Shown: positions 1 to 9,240 of the stretch, in pieces
Layout of the letters: each line of letters opens with the position of its first letter
Numbering within the stretch: the stretch's first letter is position 1
Source of the DNA: Variovorax sp. PBL-H6
Lineage (GTDB): Bacteria; Pseudomonadota; Gammaproteobacteria; Burkholderiales; Burkholderiaceae_C
Assembly: GCF_901827155.1 (NCBI RefSeq)
Contig: NZ_LR594659.1
Coordinates: 2,976,001-3,040,000 of the forward strand
Direction: 5' to 3'
Length of the DNA stretch: 64,000 nt
The notes under the pieces: model-generated
What the model was told of the DNA's origin: nothing
What the model saw: only the letters and a program-made list of their open reading frames with translations
The model's database searches: none
Translations under genes and position numbers: made by a program

Positions 1-741
1 GTCGAGGAGGTCGAAGGCTTCGCCCAGCCATGCGTCCTGCCCTAGCCCGGCATTCACCGCGCGCCCGATCGACGCAACCGCCATGCCCCATCCACCAGCC
101 GCCTCTTGCCAGCCTTGCACGCTTGCTTCAGCCGACGCGAAGGCGCGCGGGCCCAGCTGCCAGCGCCACAGCGCTTGTGCTTCGCTTGCGGTGAATGCCA
201 GGTCGTCGGCATGAAGCTCGAGCAACTGGTCGTGCTCCCGCAATCGGCCCAGCGAGAGCGGCAGATGATCGCGGCTCGCGAACACGCACTGCAGATGCGG
301 CGGCGCATGGTCGAGCAACGGCTGCAGGCCTTGCAGGACGGATGCATCCGGCAGGAGATGCAAGCCATCGAACACCAGGGCGATTCGCCGCTTGATGGTG
401 CCTGCCGCTCGCACCAGCGCAATGGCGACGCGGACCAGCGCTTCGTCGTCCTGCTCGGGCAAATCATCCGGAAGTACGCCTGCAAGCGCAGGGTCCGCCT
501 CGGCGCAACGCAACAGCAGCTGGCCTGCCAGAGGCGCGCTCCCATCCAGCCAGACCAGCGTCGTGCGCCTCGCGCTCGCCTTGCGCGCCCATGTTCGCAG
601 GAGCGCCGTCTTGCCGCTGCCGGCCGGCGAGGTGATGACGATGCAACGCAGCTCTCGCGCCTGCTGCAGGACATCCAGCAGGCGCGCTCGCGGCATCGGC
701 GTGTTGCACGATGGACTGCCGGAGGATGGGGTTCGGTGCAC
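1..741 (-). CDS. LuxR/MalT-type ATP-binding transcriptional regulator, N-terminal part
   Basis: Incomplete gene that runs off the left edge; only the N-terminal 247 codons are present. The visible part is a STAND-type P-loop ATPase: a Walker A motif SPAGSGKT lies about 38-45 residues in, followed by an RTTLVWLD strand and an ALVFDGLHLLPDAS strand that looks like Walker B. This is the N-terminal layout of MalT-like regulators, whose C-terminal LuxR helix-turn-helix would lie outside the window. The start is uncertain: GTG at 741, just after an in-frame stop, or ATG at 696 (MPRARLL). Neither has a clear ribosome site. It diverges from the Bug/CoA-transferase operon across about 110 bp, so it may regulate that operon; this is inference. 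Confidence 0.75.
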   Translation of the reverse strand, partial: MHRTPSSGSPSCNTPMPRARLLDVLQQARELRCIVITSPAGSGKTALLRTWARKASARRTTLVWLDGSAPLAGQLLLRCAEADPALAGVLPDDLPEQDDEALVRVAIALVRAAGTIKRRIALVFDGLHLLPDASVLQGLQPLLDHAPPHLQCVFASRDHLPLSLGRLREHDQLLELHADDLAFTASEAQALWRWQLGPRAFASAEASVQGWQEAAGGWGMAVASIGRAVNAGLGQDAWLGEAFDLLD

Positions 742-853
742 CGCGCGATTCTAGACAGGGGTCCGCCCGCCCACCCGTTTCGGGTGGGTCGTGCAATGGC
801 GGAATAACCAAGAATGACCGGACGGCGCCAGAGACAGTGCCGAGGAGACCCAC

Positions 854-1858
854 ATGACACCATCCACCCTTGGCCGCCGCGCCTTGCTCGGTTTCGCGAT
901 TGCCCTGAGCTTCGCGGCCATCACAGCGCCCGTCGCGCCCGCGGCGCATGCCGCCGACTACCCGGACCGTCCGGTCAAGATCGTGCTCGGCTTCGCACCC
1001 GGTGGCGCCACCGACGGCTTGGCGCGTGTTCTTGCGCGCATGCTGAGCGAGCGCATGGGCCAGCAGTTCATCGTCGACAACAAGCCCGGTGCCGCCACCC
1101 GAATCGGCATCGAAGCTGCGCAAAAGGCGCCGGCCGATGGCTACACGATCGGACTTGCGACGGCCGTCACCACCGCCTTCCCATTGATGTTCGACGGCGT
1201 GACTTTCGCGCCCGGCAAGGACTTCGCGCCGATCTCGATGCTCGGCCGTGCGCCGACCTTCCTGATGGTGCGCAAGGATCTTCCTGCCAAGGATTACAAG
1301 GAGTTCGTCGCCCTCGGCAAGAAGGACGGCAAGCTCACGCTCGGCCACCCCGGCAACGGCAGCAATCCCCACATTGCCGGGCTCGCGCTTGCACGCGCGG
1401 CCGGCATGCCGGTCACGCCGATTCCGTACAAGGGCACGCAGCCCACCGCGACCGCCGTTGGCGCGGGCGAGGTCGATTTCGCGATGATGGAATACGCAGT
1501 CGCGCGGCCGATGGTCGAGGCCGGCAAGGCGCGGCTGCTGGCGGTGACCGAGCCCAGGCGCTCTGCCATCCAGCCTGACGTGCCGACCGGCCGCGAGCTG
1601 GGCATCACCAAGGATGTCGAAGGCCTGACGCCCTGGTTCATCATGTTCGCGCCGATCGGCACACCGAAGCCGGTCGTCGATGCGCTGAACAGGCAATTGC
1701 GCGAAGTTCTGGCGATGCCTGAAGTGCGGCAGCAACTGGCGCAGCTCGGCGTGGAGCCCGAATCCAGCTCAACCGCGGAAGCCGCGGCCTATTTCAACGA
1801 CCAGCGTGCGCGCATCAACAAGCTCGTCGGCGAACTGCAGCTTTCGCTCAAGAACTGA
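854..1858 (+). CDS. Bug-family (TctC-like) periplasmic solute-binding protein
   Basis: 334 residues, the normal length for the Bug/TctC family of tripartite tricarboxylate transporter receptors. It has an N-terminal signal peptide ending near AAHA, then the family start ADYPDRPVKIVLGFAPGG and the DGLARVLARML helix. These proteins bind carboxylic acids and related anions in the periplasm; many occur as orphans without TctA/TctB, as here. GAGGAG precedes the ATG. It is the first gene of a plus-strand operon with two crotonases, a class III CoA-transferase and an oxidoreductase. That suggests it captures the acid that the CoA-transferase then activates, but the ligand cannot be read from sequence. 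Confidence 0.92.
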   Translation: MTPSTLGRRALLGFAIALSFAAITAPVAPAAHAADYPDRPVKIVLGFAPGGATDGLARVLARMLSERMGQQFIVDNKPGAATRIGIEAAQKAPADGYTIGLATAVTTAFPLMFDGVTFAPGKDFAPISMLGRAPTFLMVRKDLPAKDYKEFVALGKKDGKLTLGHPGNGSNPHIAGLALARAAGMPVTPIPYKGTQPTATAVGAGEVDFAMMEYAVARPMVEAGKARLLAVTEPRRSAIQPDVPTGRELGITKDVEGLTPWFIMFAPIGTPKPVVDALNRQLREVLAMPEVRQQLAQLGVEPESSSTAEAAAYFNDQRARINKLVGELQLSLKN

Positions 1859-1893
1859 TCTGGCAGAGCGAAGATGAAAATTGGAACGATTGC

Positions 1894-2754
1894 ATGACCG
1901 CCGGCCAAGCCGATCAGTTCGAGGTCGCCACGCTCCATGTGGCGGCAGGCGTCGCGGAGTTCGTTCACGAGCAGCCGAAGGCACGCAACCCGCTCGGGCA
2001 GCCGTTGCGTCGCGACTACGTGCGGATGCTCGACCGCATCGAGGCCGATGCATCGATCCGCGTGTTGATCCTTCGTGGCGCGGGCGGCAGCTTCAGCGCG
2101 GGTGGCGATGTGCGCGAGATGACGGCGAGGCTCGAGCATCCCGAACAGCACACGCCCGAGACCACGCGCCGGCGGATCGAGAACGACAACGCATGGCTTC
2201 AACGGCTGCTCCAGTTGCGCGCGGTCGTGATCGCGGCGGTCGATGGCGCGGCATTCGGTGGCGGCTTCAGCCTCGCGCTGCATGCCGACCTCGTGCTGGC
2301 CACACCTGGCGCGTGCTTCTGCATGTCCTTTCCCCGCATCGGTGCCGTGCCCGACTTCGGCGCTCACTACCTGCTGCAAAGAATCGCCGGCCTCGGGGCC
2401 GCGCGCGAGTTGTTGATCACCGGACGAACCATCGACGCGCAGGAAGCGCGCAGCCTGCACATGGTCCACGCGATCCACCCTGCCGATCAACTGGTCGAGC
2501 GTGCGCGCGAGACGGCACGTCGCCTGTGCACAGGCCCGGCCGAGGTGTTCGCCACGACCAAGCGCCTGCTCAACCAGAGTGCGCAAGCAGACTACCGCGC
2601 GATGGGCGCGCTCGAAGCCGAGGCCCAGGGCAGCGCGATGAGCGCCGACTACCACCATGATGCAGCCCGTCGGTTCACCGCCAGGCAGCCGCTCGCCTAC
2701 GACTGGGATCGCGACGCACGCGACCTCGGGTTCCAACCGGACGACCGAACGTGA
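1894..2754 (+). CDS. enoyl-CoA hydratase/isomerase family protein (first copy)
   Basis: 286-residue crotonase-fold protein. The two oxyanion-hole segments are recognisable: GAGGSFSAGGDVREM and GAAFGGGFSLALHADLV. The acid position of the third segment reads GAVPDFGAHYLL, with Asp where many hydratases have Glu or Gly, so hydratase, isomerase or hydrolase chemistry cannot be decided. A C-terminal helical region follows. It lies 35 bp after the Bug gene and its stop overlaps the GTG start of the CoA-transferase gene (GTGA), indicating translational coupling. The role is likely beta-oxidation-like processing of the CoA ester made by the neighbouring CoA-transferase. Confidence 0.88.
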   Translation: MTAGQADQFEVATLHVAAGVAEFVHEQPKARNPLGQPLRRDYVRMLDRIEADASIRVLILRGAGGSFSAGGDVREMTARLEHPEQHTPETTRRRIENDNAWLQRLLQLRAVVIAAVDGAAFGGGFSLALHADLVLATPGACFCMSFPRIGAVPDFGAHYLLQRIAGLGAARELLITGRTIDAQEARSLHMVHAIHPADQLVERARETARRLCTGPAEVFATTKRLLNQSAQADYRAMGALEAEAQGSAMSADYHHDAARRFTARQPLAYDWDRDARDLGFQPDDRT

Positions 2755-3968
2755 CCACCAAGACCTCCACCCGCACCGGCCCCCTCGCCGGGCTGCGCGT
2801 GATCGACATCTCCACGATCGTCGCAGCCCCGACGGCCGCCGCATTGCTCTGCGACTATGGCGCCGACGTGCTGAAGATCGAACTGCCTGGCCTGGGCGAT
2901 GGTCTGCGCACCTTCGCACCTTTCAAGGACGAGAAGTCTCTCTGGTGGAAGGTGCTCAACCGCGACAAGCGGCTGGCTTCGCTCGACCTGCGCAAGCCCG
3001 AGGGCCGCAAACTCTTTCTGAAGCTGATCGCGCAGGCCGACGTGCTGATGGAGAACTTCCGCCCCGGCACGCTGGCTGGCTGGGGCCTCGACGCGCAGGT
3101 CTTGTGGGAGGCGCAGCCGCGCCTCGTCATCCTGCGCGCCACCGCCTTCGGGCAAGACGGCCCCTACAAGGACCGCCCGGGCTTCGCCCGCATCTTCGAA
3201 GCCATGGGCGGCATGACCTACATCACCGGCGAACCCGAGGGCCAACCGATGCACGTCGGCTACCCGATCGGCGATTCGATCGGCGGGCTCTTCGGTGCGT
3301 TGGGCGTGATGTCGTCGCTGTGGAAGCAGGCCCGCGATCCCGATGCACGCGGCGAAGAAATCGACCTTTCGATGACGGAAGGCGTGATCAAGTTGCTGGA
3401 CTTCCTGACGCTCAAGCAGGATCTGCTCGGCGAATCGCATGGCCGTTCGGGAAACGTGAGCCAGTATGCGGCTCCTACGGGCGTGTATGCGACGCGCGAT
3501 GGCCATTGGGTCTCGCTCTCCGGCAGCACCAACGCGCTGTATGCACGCAACTGCCGCGCCATCGAGAGGCCCGACCTCGTCGATGACCCGCGGTTCAGCC
3601 GCAACATCGATCGCTGCCGTCACGCGGATGCCATCAACCGCATCTTCAGCAACTGGTTCGGCACGCACGACCTCGCCGACGTGCTCGCGCGCTTCGAGGC
3701 GTGCGAAGGCGCCATCGCACCGGTCTATTCGGCGAAGCAGATTGTCGAAGACCCGCAGGTGCGCGCGCGTGGTTTCCTGAAGTCGGTGCAGGACGAGGAC
3801 TTCGGCGAGGTCCGCATCCCCGGCGTCGTGCCGCGCTTCGGCAACCACGTGTGCGCGCCGCAGCGCACCGCGCGCGGTATCGGCGCGGACAACGACGAAG
3901 TGTTCGGTGGGCAACTGGGCCTGCCGGAAGAAGAGCTTGCGCGACTGCAACGGGACAAGGTGATCTGA
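2751..3968 (+). CDS. CaiB/BaiF class III CoA-transferase
   Basis: 405 residues, typical for family III CoA-transferases, which move CoA between carboxylic acids in the cytoplasm. Family landmarks are the N-terminal GLRVIDISTIVAAPTAAALL, the EMEN-like segment LMENFRPGTLAGWG, and the central RPGFARIFEAMGGMTYITG stretch. The GTG start overlaps the previous stop by the GTGA arrangement. Together with the Bug binding protein and the two flanking crotonases it forms a compact module for uptake, CoA activation and side-chain degradation of an unidentified organic acid. Confidence 0.93.
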   Translation: MTTKTSTRTGPLAGLRVIDISTIVAAPTAAALLCDYGADVLKIELPGLGDGLRTFAPFKDEKSLWWKVLNRDKRLASLDLRKPEGRKLFLKLIAQADVLMENFRPGTLAGWGLDAQVLWEAQPRLVILRATAFGQDGPYKDRPGFARIFEAMGGMTYITGEPEGQPMHVGYPIGDSIGGLFGALGVMSSLWKQARDPDARGEEIDLSMTEGVIKLLDFLTLKQDLLGESHGRSGNVSQYAAPTGVYATRDGHWVSLSGSTNALYARNCRAIERPDLVDDPRFSRNIDRCRHADAINRIFSNWFGTHDLADVLARFEACEGAIAPVYSAKQIVEDPQVRARGFLKSVQDEDFGEVRIPGVVPRFGNHVCAPQRTARGIGADNDEVFGGQLGLPEEELARLQRDKVI

Positions 3969-3970
3969 CG

Positions 3971-4690
3971 ATGAGCGACATCAACATCCGCCGCGACGAA
4001 GGCGTGCTGAGCCTGGAGATCAACCGTACCGGCAAGCGCAACGCCGTCGACCTGCCGATGTTCGATGTCCTTGCGCGCGAACTCGCGAATGCCAACGCCG
4101 ACGATGCGGTGCGCGCCGTTCTGCTCTGCGGCGCGGGCAACGGGTTCTGCGCGGGGCATGACCTGAAAGCCTTCGAGCAATGGCCGCAATCGCCCGATGA
4201 TCCGGTGCCGCGCTTTCTGCACGCCCTGGCTGCATTGCGCAAGCCGCTGGTCATCGCGGTTCAAGGGTGGGCGGTGGGCATCGGTGCGACGTCGCTGCTG
4301 CATGCGGACTGGGTGGTGGCTGCGCCGGACGCATCGCTGCGCTTTCCGTTCCTCGACCTCGGCATCGCGCCCGAGGCGGGCAGCAGTCTCCTGCTGGCGC
4401 GTGCGGTGGGCTTGCTGCGTGCACGCCGGCTGTTGCTCGGGGCGGAGCCGATCGACGGTCAAACTGCACATGCCTGGGGCCTGGTGACCGAGTTGCGGCC
4501 CGCCGATCAACTGCGTGCGGCTGCGATCGACCGCGCCGGAAAACTGGCGAACAAGTCGCCGTCCATGTTCAAGCGGGTGAAAGACTGGCTCGCGCTCGAC
4601 ACCGATCTGCATGCGCGCATTGATGAAGAGATCGAGGCCATCAACGTGGCGGTATTGGAAAGGCGCAAAGCCGGGGAGGGCAACGCATGA
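3971..4690 (+). CDS. enoyl-CoA hydratase/isomerase family protein (second copy)
   Basis: 239 residues from the ATG two bases after the CoA-transferase stop; a longer upstream reading frame is only a shadow of the CoA-transferase gene. Crotonase fold: GAGNGFCAGHDLKAF and GWAVGIGATSLLHADWVV supply the oxyanion hole, and DLGIAPEAGSSLLL keeps the family Glu, so it is more likely to be a catalytically ordinary hydratase/isomerase than the first copy. Its stop overlaps the start of the next gene (ATGA). It is clearly divergent from the first crotonase of this operon, so it is not a recent duplicate. Confidence 0.9.
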   Translation: MSDINIRRDEGVLSLEINRTGKRNAVDLPMFDVLARELANANADDAVRAVLLCGAGNGFCAGHDLKAFEQWPQSPDDPVPRFLHALAALRKPLVIAVQGWAVGIGATSLLHADWVVAAPDASLRFPFLDLGIAPEAGSSLLLARAVGLLRARRLLLGAEPIDGQTAHAWGLVTELRPADQLRAAAIDRAGKLANKSPSMFKRVKDWLALDTDLHARIDEEIEAINVAVLERRKAGEGNA

Positions 4691-5421
4691 AGCGCGCACA
4701 CATCGTCTACTGCCATCCCGAGCCCAAGTCTTTCGTCGGCGCCATGGCGGCCAGAGCGCGTGCGAGTCTCGAGCGTGCAGGCTGGCAAGTCACGATTTCA
4801 GACCTCTACGCCAAGCGCTTCAACCCCGTCGCAAGCGTCGAAGACTTCGGCAGCCGGGGCAACCCGGAGCACCTCGTCTACTCGCTGGAGCAACGCCATG
4901 CGCGCGAGCATGGCACGCTGGCGAAGGACATCGTCGACGAACTCGAACCCGTGCTGGCTTCGGAGTTGCTCGTGCTCGCCTTTCCGGTCTTCTGGTTTTC
5001 CGTGCCCGCGATGCTCAAGGGCTGGTTCGACCGGGTGCTGTTGTCCGGAACTTTCTACGGAGGTCGCCGCGTCTACGACCGCGGCGGCATGAACGGTCGC
5101 AAGGCCATCGTGCTGACCTCGCTGGGCGGACGCGAGCACATGTTCGGCTCCGATTCGATCCACGGCGACCTGACAACGGGAATGCTGCGCCACATCATGC
5201 AGGGCACGCTCGGCTACGTCGGCTACGAGGTATACGAACCCTATGTGGCCTTCCACGTGCCTTACGTGACGGAGGAAGCGAGGCGCGAGATGCTGGCCTC
5301 GCTCGACCAGCAGATCACCGCGCTCGATCAGCGGAAGACCTTCGACCTGCCGCGCCTTGGCGACTTCGACGAACAGTTCAAACCAAAAGGCAGCCAGACA
5401 TCTGAACAGCCTTGCCAATGA
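4687..5421 (+). CDS. NAD(P)H-dependent flavodoxin-fold oxidoreductase
   Basis: 244-residue member of the flavodoxin-2 family (NQO1, MdaB and KefF relatives), which reduce quinones or other acceptors using FMN or FAD and NAD(P)H. Visible family features are the N-terminal strand HIVYCHPEPKSF, the FPVFWFSVPAMLKGWFDRVL segment that packs against the flavin, and the GRKAIVLTSLGG strand. It is coupled to the preceding crotonase by an ATGA overlap and is the last gene of the operon. Its place in a CoA-ester pathway suggests an aromatic or unsaturated substrate, but this is inference. Confidence 0.88.
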   Translation: MKRAHIVYCHPEPKSFVGAMAARARASLERAGWQVTISDLYAKRFNPVASVEDFGSRGNPEHLVYSLEQRHAREHGTLAKDIVDELEPVLASELLVLAFPVFWFSVPAMLKGWFDRVLLSGTFYGGRRVYDRGGMNGRKAIVLTSLGGREHMFGSDSIHGDLTTGMLRHIMQGTLGYVGYEVYEPYVAFHVPYVTEEARREMLASLDQQITALDQRKTFDLPRLGDFDEQFKPKGSQTSEQPCQ

Positions 5422-5448
5422 TCGTCCCCAGCCGAGCCATAGACTGAC

Positions 5449-6216
5449 CTAATCCTTGTAGCCGGGATCGATGCGGTCGAGCTTGCGGATCAGCGCCGGC
5501 CAGACGAAGGCGCCGCCGAGGCCGCCGGTCTGCACCTTCAGCGCCTGGCCCACGCCTTCGATGATGCGCGGATCCACTTGAGTGAGCTCGCCGCCACCTG
5601 CCTGCGCGGCGATCTGGATCTGGCAGGTGTTCTCGAAGGTGTACATCGAGAGGAAGGCGTCGGCGATGGTCCTGCCCACGGTCAGCAGGCCGTGGTTGCG
5701 CAGCACCAGGAAATTGGCTTCGCCCATGTCGGCCTGCAGCCGCGGCTTCTCGTCGTCGCGGAATGCCACGCCCTCATAGTCGTGATAGGCCAGCGAGGCC
5801 AGCACGAAGGTCGACTGCTGGCTGATGGGCAGCACGCCGTTCTTCTGCGCGCTGACGGCGATGCCGGCTCGCGTGTGGGTGTGCAGCACGCACTGGATGT
5901 CGGGCCGCGCCGCATGGATGGCGCTGTGAATGACGAAACCTGCCGGATTCACAGGGTAGGGCGAGGTGATCACCTTGGTGCAATCCTGGTCCACCTTGAC
6001 CAGGCTCGACGCCGTGATCTCGTCGAACATCAGCCCGTACGGGTTGATGAGGAAATGGTGCTCGGGTCCCGGCACGCGCGCGCTGATGTGGGTGAACACG
6101 AGGTCGCTCCAGCCGTAGAGGGCGACGAGCCGGTAGCAGGCCGCGAGGTCCACGCGCAGCTGCCATTCCTCGGCGGAAACGAGCTTCTGGATTTCGGAAT
6201 GCGTGGAGGTGTTCAT
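5449..6216 (-). CDS. class II aldolase/adducin family protein
   Basis: 255 residues from an ATG at 6216. Metal-binding histidines of the class II aldolase fold are in place: HTHTRAG (His112 and His114) and LRNHGLLTVG (His175), with the typical SDLVFTHISARVPG and INPYGLMFDEITASSLVKVD segments. Members are zinc-dependent aldolases or epimerases, or decarboxylases such as those acting on hydroxylated aromatic acids; the substrate is unknown. The gene converges with the Bug operon across 27 bp and is 86 bp downstream of the hybrid kinase gene on the same strand. Confidence 0.9.
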   Translation of the reverse strand: MNTSTHSEIQKLVSAEEWQLRVDLAACYRLVALYGWSDLVFTHISARVPGPEHHFLINPYGLMFDEITASSLVKVDQDCTKVITSPYPVNPAGFVIHSAIHAARPDIQCVLHTHTRAGIAVSAQKNGVLPISQQSTFVLASLAYHDYEGVAFRDDEKPRLQADMGEANFLVLRNHGLLTVGRTIADAFLSMYTFENTCQIQIAAQAGGGELTQVDPRIIEGVGQALKVQTGGLGGAFVWPALIRKLDRIDPGYKD

Positions 6217-6302
6217 GGCGATGCGCGGCCCTGTGGGTTCGGATGGCCGATTTTCAGGAAAGCGCAGCAGGATTCCAACGGGGGAAAACGCCGGGTCGCC
6301 GC

Positions 6303-8345
6303 TCAACGGGCAGCGTTGAGCACCCTGGCCATCGCCTGCTCGAGGTCGGTCCGCGTGTAGGGCTTGCGCAGGAGGGCCCAGCCTTGCGGCTCCTCGAGCA
6401 GTTCGCCCGAGTACCCGGACATGAGCAGCACCGGCAGTCGCGGCAGGCGCTGCCGCACCACGTCGGCCAGTTCGGTGCCGCGCATGCCGGCGCCGAGCAT
6501 GATGTCGGTCAGCAGCAGGTCCACGCCGTGGCCGGCCTCGAGCACTCGCAGCGCCTGCTGCGCGTCCGCACAGCCACTGACCTCGCAGCGCATCGACACG
6601 AGGAACTTCTGGACAACGTCCCGGACTTCGGCATCGTCCTCGACGAGCAGCACGCGCAGCCCGGCGGGTACCTCGCCCGGCGGGCCGGCATCCGCGCCTT
6701 CTCCGGTCGCGTCGTCGAGGTGGACGCGCGGGAGGAAGAGGGTGGCCGCCGTCCCGTTGCCCGGAGCGCTTCGAAGGGTGATCGATCCGCGCGATTGCTT
6801 GGCGAACCCATAGACGGTCGAGAGGCCCAGGCCCGTGCCGCGGCCGCTCTCCTTGGTCGTGAAGAAGGGCTCGAAGGCGCGTTCCTTCACCGCCTCGGAC
6901 ATGCCTTCGCCGGTGTCGGAGATCGTGATCGCGACGTAGCCTTCCCCGTCGGCAGGCCGGGCATCGAGCTCCGCGGGCAGTGTGCTCGCGGGATGGCAGC
7001 TGAACGCGAGCGTGCCTCCCTGCGGCATGGCGTCGCGCGCGTTGATCGCCACGTTCAGGAGTGCGGATTCGAGCTGCACCGGGTCCGCCATGCACAGGAC
7101 CTCCTCGGCGTCGAGCGTGATGACGATGCGCTGGTCGAGCGTGCGGCGCAGCATGTCGGTGAGAGAGCGCAGCAGCGCAGCCGCGTCGACGACCGTGGGC
7201 TGGAGCACCTGGCGCCGTGAGAACGCGAGCAGCTTGCTGGTCAGTTCGGCGCCGCGCCGCGTCGCGCGCGCCGCGGCACCGACCAGCTGCTGGACGAGCG
7301 GATCTCCGGCACAGGCAGGCGCTTCTTCCAGCACCTGCAGGTTGCCCGAGATGACCGTCAGCAGGTTGTTGAAGTCGTGCGCGACGCCGCCGGTCAGCTG
7401 GCCCACGGACTCGAGCCGCTGGGCATGGTTCAACGCGTCCTCGCTGCTGATGCGCTGCAGAACCGTGGCGAGCATGTTCGACAACGATCCGAGGAAACGC
7501 GTCTCGTCATCGCCGAAGTTCCGCGGCGCGCGGGAGCGGACCGCCAGCACGCCGATCGTCCGGCCGCGGTCTGCCAGCGGCACCGAGAGCTCGCACACCC
7601 ATCCGGCTTCCAGCTGGTGCGCGGGCATCTTGAATCGTTGCTCGTGGGCGTAGTCGCCGATCAGGACCGGCTTGCCTTCGGTCACCACGTAGCCGTAGGA
7701 GGACCCGTGCTCGTTCGCGATGCGTTGTCCGATCACTTCATGGGGCGGCAGTCCCACGCCTGCCGCGACGCGGAACTCGAGCCCGCTGGGTTCGAGCAGC
7801 AGGATCTTGGCCATGTCCATGTGGAGCGCCTCGGCGGCGATGACGGGAACCTGGTCCAGCAGGTCCTGCGACTCGCGGGCGTCCACCGCGAGCCGCCCGA
7901 ACTGCGCCAGGTGCTCCGCGTAACGGGCCCGCTGCAGCGCCTGCTTCACGCGGGGGTATTCCGCCACACTGCGGATCGCCGCCACCACGTAGGGCAGGCC
8001 CTGGTCCTGCAGCGGACTCAGGGCGATCTCGACCATCACCTCGCTGCCGTCGCGCCGCTTGGCCACGAGGTCCATCTGCATGCCCATGGGGCGCGTCCGC
8101 GGATGATGGGCGTAGGCATCCCGGTAGGCGGCGTGTCGGGGGCGGATCGCGTCCGGAACGAGTTCATCCACGGACATGCCGAGCAGCTCCTCGGCCGGGT
8201 AACCCAGCAGCGCGAAGGCGGCCGGATTGGCGAGCTTGATGGCACCCTGCGAGTCGACGAGGAGAAGCGCGTCGGGATAGGCGGCGAAGAGGGACCGGAA
8301 GACCGTCTTGTCATCGAACTGCGGGACGAGCGGCGACTCGGCCAT
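6303..8345 (-). CDS. PAS-GAF hybrid histidine kinase with C-terminal receiver
   Basis: 680 residues, no membrane segment, so a cytoplasmic sensor. Order: PAS domain (about 13-130), GAF domain (about 165-300), HisKA with GGVAHDFNN (His323), HATPase with an N-box NVAINARDAMPQ and the glycine motif GRGTGLGLSTVYGF, and a receiver domain (about 562-680) with LLLTDIMLG (Asp614) and Lys661. The HDFNN form is typical of kinases related to NtrB/FixL-type sensors. The start codon overlaps the stop of the OmpR-type regulator gene by one base (TGATG), so regulator and kinase are co-translated. The signal is unknown. Confidence 0.92.
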   Translation of the reverse strand: MAESPLVPQFDDKTVFRSLFAAYPDALLLVDSQGAIKLANPAAFALLGYPAEELLGMSVDELVPDAIRPRHAAYRDAYAHHPRTRPMGMQMDLVAKRRDGSEVMVEIALSPLQDQGLPYVVAAIRSVAEYPRVKQALQRARYAEHLAQFGRLAVDARESQDLLDQVPVIAAEALHMDMAKILLLEPSGLEFRVAAGVGLPPHEVIGQRIANEHGSSYGYVVTEGKPVLIGDYAHEQRFKMPAHQLEAGWVCELSVPLADRGRTIGVLAVRSRAPRNFGDDETRFLGSLSNMLATVLQRISSEDALNHAQRLESVGQLTGGVAHDFNNLLTVISGNLQVLEEAPACAGDPLVQQLVGAAARATRRGAELTSKLLAFSRRQVLQPTVVDAAALLRSLTDMLRRTLDQRIVITLDAEEVLCMADPVQLESALLNVAINARDAMPQGGTLAFSCHPASTLPAELDARPADGEGYVAITISDTGEGMSEAVKERAFEPFFTTKESGRGTGLGLSTVYGFAKQSRGSITLRSAPGNGTAATLFLPRVHLDDATGEGADAGPPGEVPAGLRVLLVEDDAEVRDVVQKFLVSMRCEVSGCADAQQALRVLEAGHGVDLLLTDIMLGAGMRGTELADVVRQRLPRLPVLLMSGYSGELLEEPQGWALLRKPYTRTDLEQAMARVLNAAR

Positions 8346-9091
8346 CAGGGCGCCTCCACCTTGGAGACGAGGATGTAGCCCGCGCCCCGCACCGACTTGA
8401 TGATCTGCGGGTTGTTCGGGTCGGCCTCGAGCTTGCGCCGCAAGCGACCGATCTGGACGTCGATGGTGCGGTCGAAGGGGCCCGCTTCGCGGCCGCGCGT
8501 GTGCTCCAGGAGAAAGTCGCGCGACAGGACGCGCCCCGCGTGGGCGGCCAGCGTGTTGAGCAGGTCGAACTCGCCCGTGGTCAGGGGCACCTCGCTGCCC
8601 CGCGCATCCAGCAGCCTGCGTGCCGACGTGTCGAGCTCCCATTGGTCGAAGCGCAGGAGCGTGCCGCCGGCGCCCTTGTCCGCACCCTCGCGGGCGCTGA
8701 CGGGCTCCGCCGGTGCGAGGCGCCGCAGCACCGCCTTGACGCGGGCGACCAGCTCGCGCAGGTCGAACGGCTTGGTGACGTAGTCGTCGGCGCCGACCTC
8801 GAGTCCGACCACCTTGTCCACGGCGTCGCCGCGCCCCGTCACGATCACCAGCCCGCAGCGCCAGTGCTCCCGCAGCTGGCGCGCGATGGCAAAGCCGTCC
8901 TCGCCCGGCAGGCCCAGGTCGAGGAGCACGAGCGACGGCGCGTCGCGGGACATGAGATCCATGAGGGCCGCTCCCGAATGCAGCTGGGTCACGCGAAAAC
9001 CGTGGCCGGCGAGGTAGTTGGCAAGCAGCAGCGTGATGTCTGCTTCGTCGTCCAGGACGGCAAGGTGGGTGGTCGTGCTCACCCGCGCCAT
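8345..9091 (-). CDS. OmpR-family response regulator
   Basis: 248 residues. An N-terminal receiver (LAVLDDEADI acidic pair, Asp58 in LVLLDLGLPGEDG, Lys in VTKPFDLREL) is joined to a winged helix-turn-helix (about 155-245: LTTGEFDLLNTLAAHAGRVLSRD, then VQIGRLRRKLE and SVRGAGYIL). It is the DNA-binding partner of the overlapping hybrid kinase. The start taken is ATG 9091; a GTG three codons later is also possible. It is transcribed divergently from the DUF454 gene across 149 bp. Confidence 0.93.
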   Translation of the reverse strand: MARVSTTTHLAVLDDEADITLLLANYLAGHGFRVTQLHSGAALMDLMSRDAPSLVLLDLGLPGEDGFAIARQLREHWRCGLVIVTGRGDAVDKVVGLEVGADDYVTKPFDLRELVARVKAVLRRLAPAEPVSAREGADKGAGGTLLRFDQWELDTSARRLLDARGSEVPLTTGEFDLLNTLAAHAGRVLSRDFLLEHTRGREAGPFDRTIDVQIGRLRRKLEADPNNPQIIKSVRGAGYILVSKVEAP

Positions 9092-9240
9092 GTTAGCGCC
9101 AAGCCCGAAGCCTCGACTGCCGCGATCGAGCGCTCGTCCGCCGACGGTGCCGCCTTGCAATCGGCCTTCCCGCTCGGGGGATTGCCGCCGCTCGACTACC
9201 ATCCGCTGCATTTCCCCAAGAAAGGTCCAAGCGCCTGCCG

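Noticed and set aside
464..1735. Minus-strand frame of 423 codons over the Bug gene
   Set aside because: Shadow of the Bug gene; it only touches the regulator region in the wrong frame.
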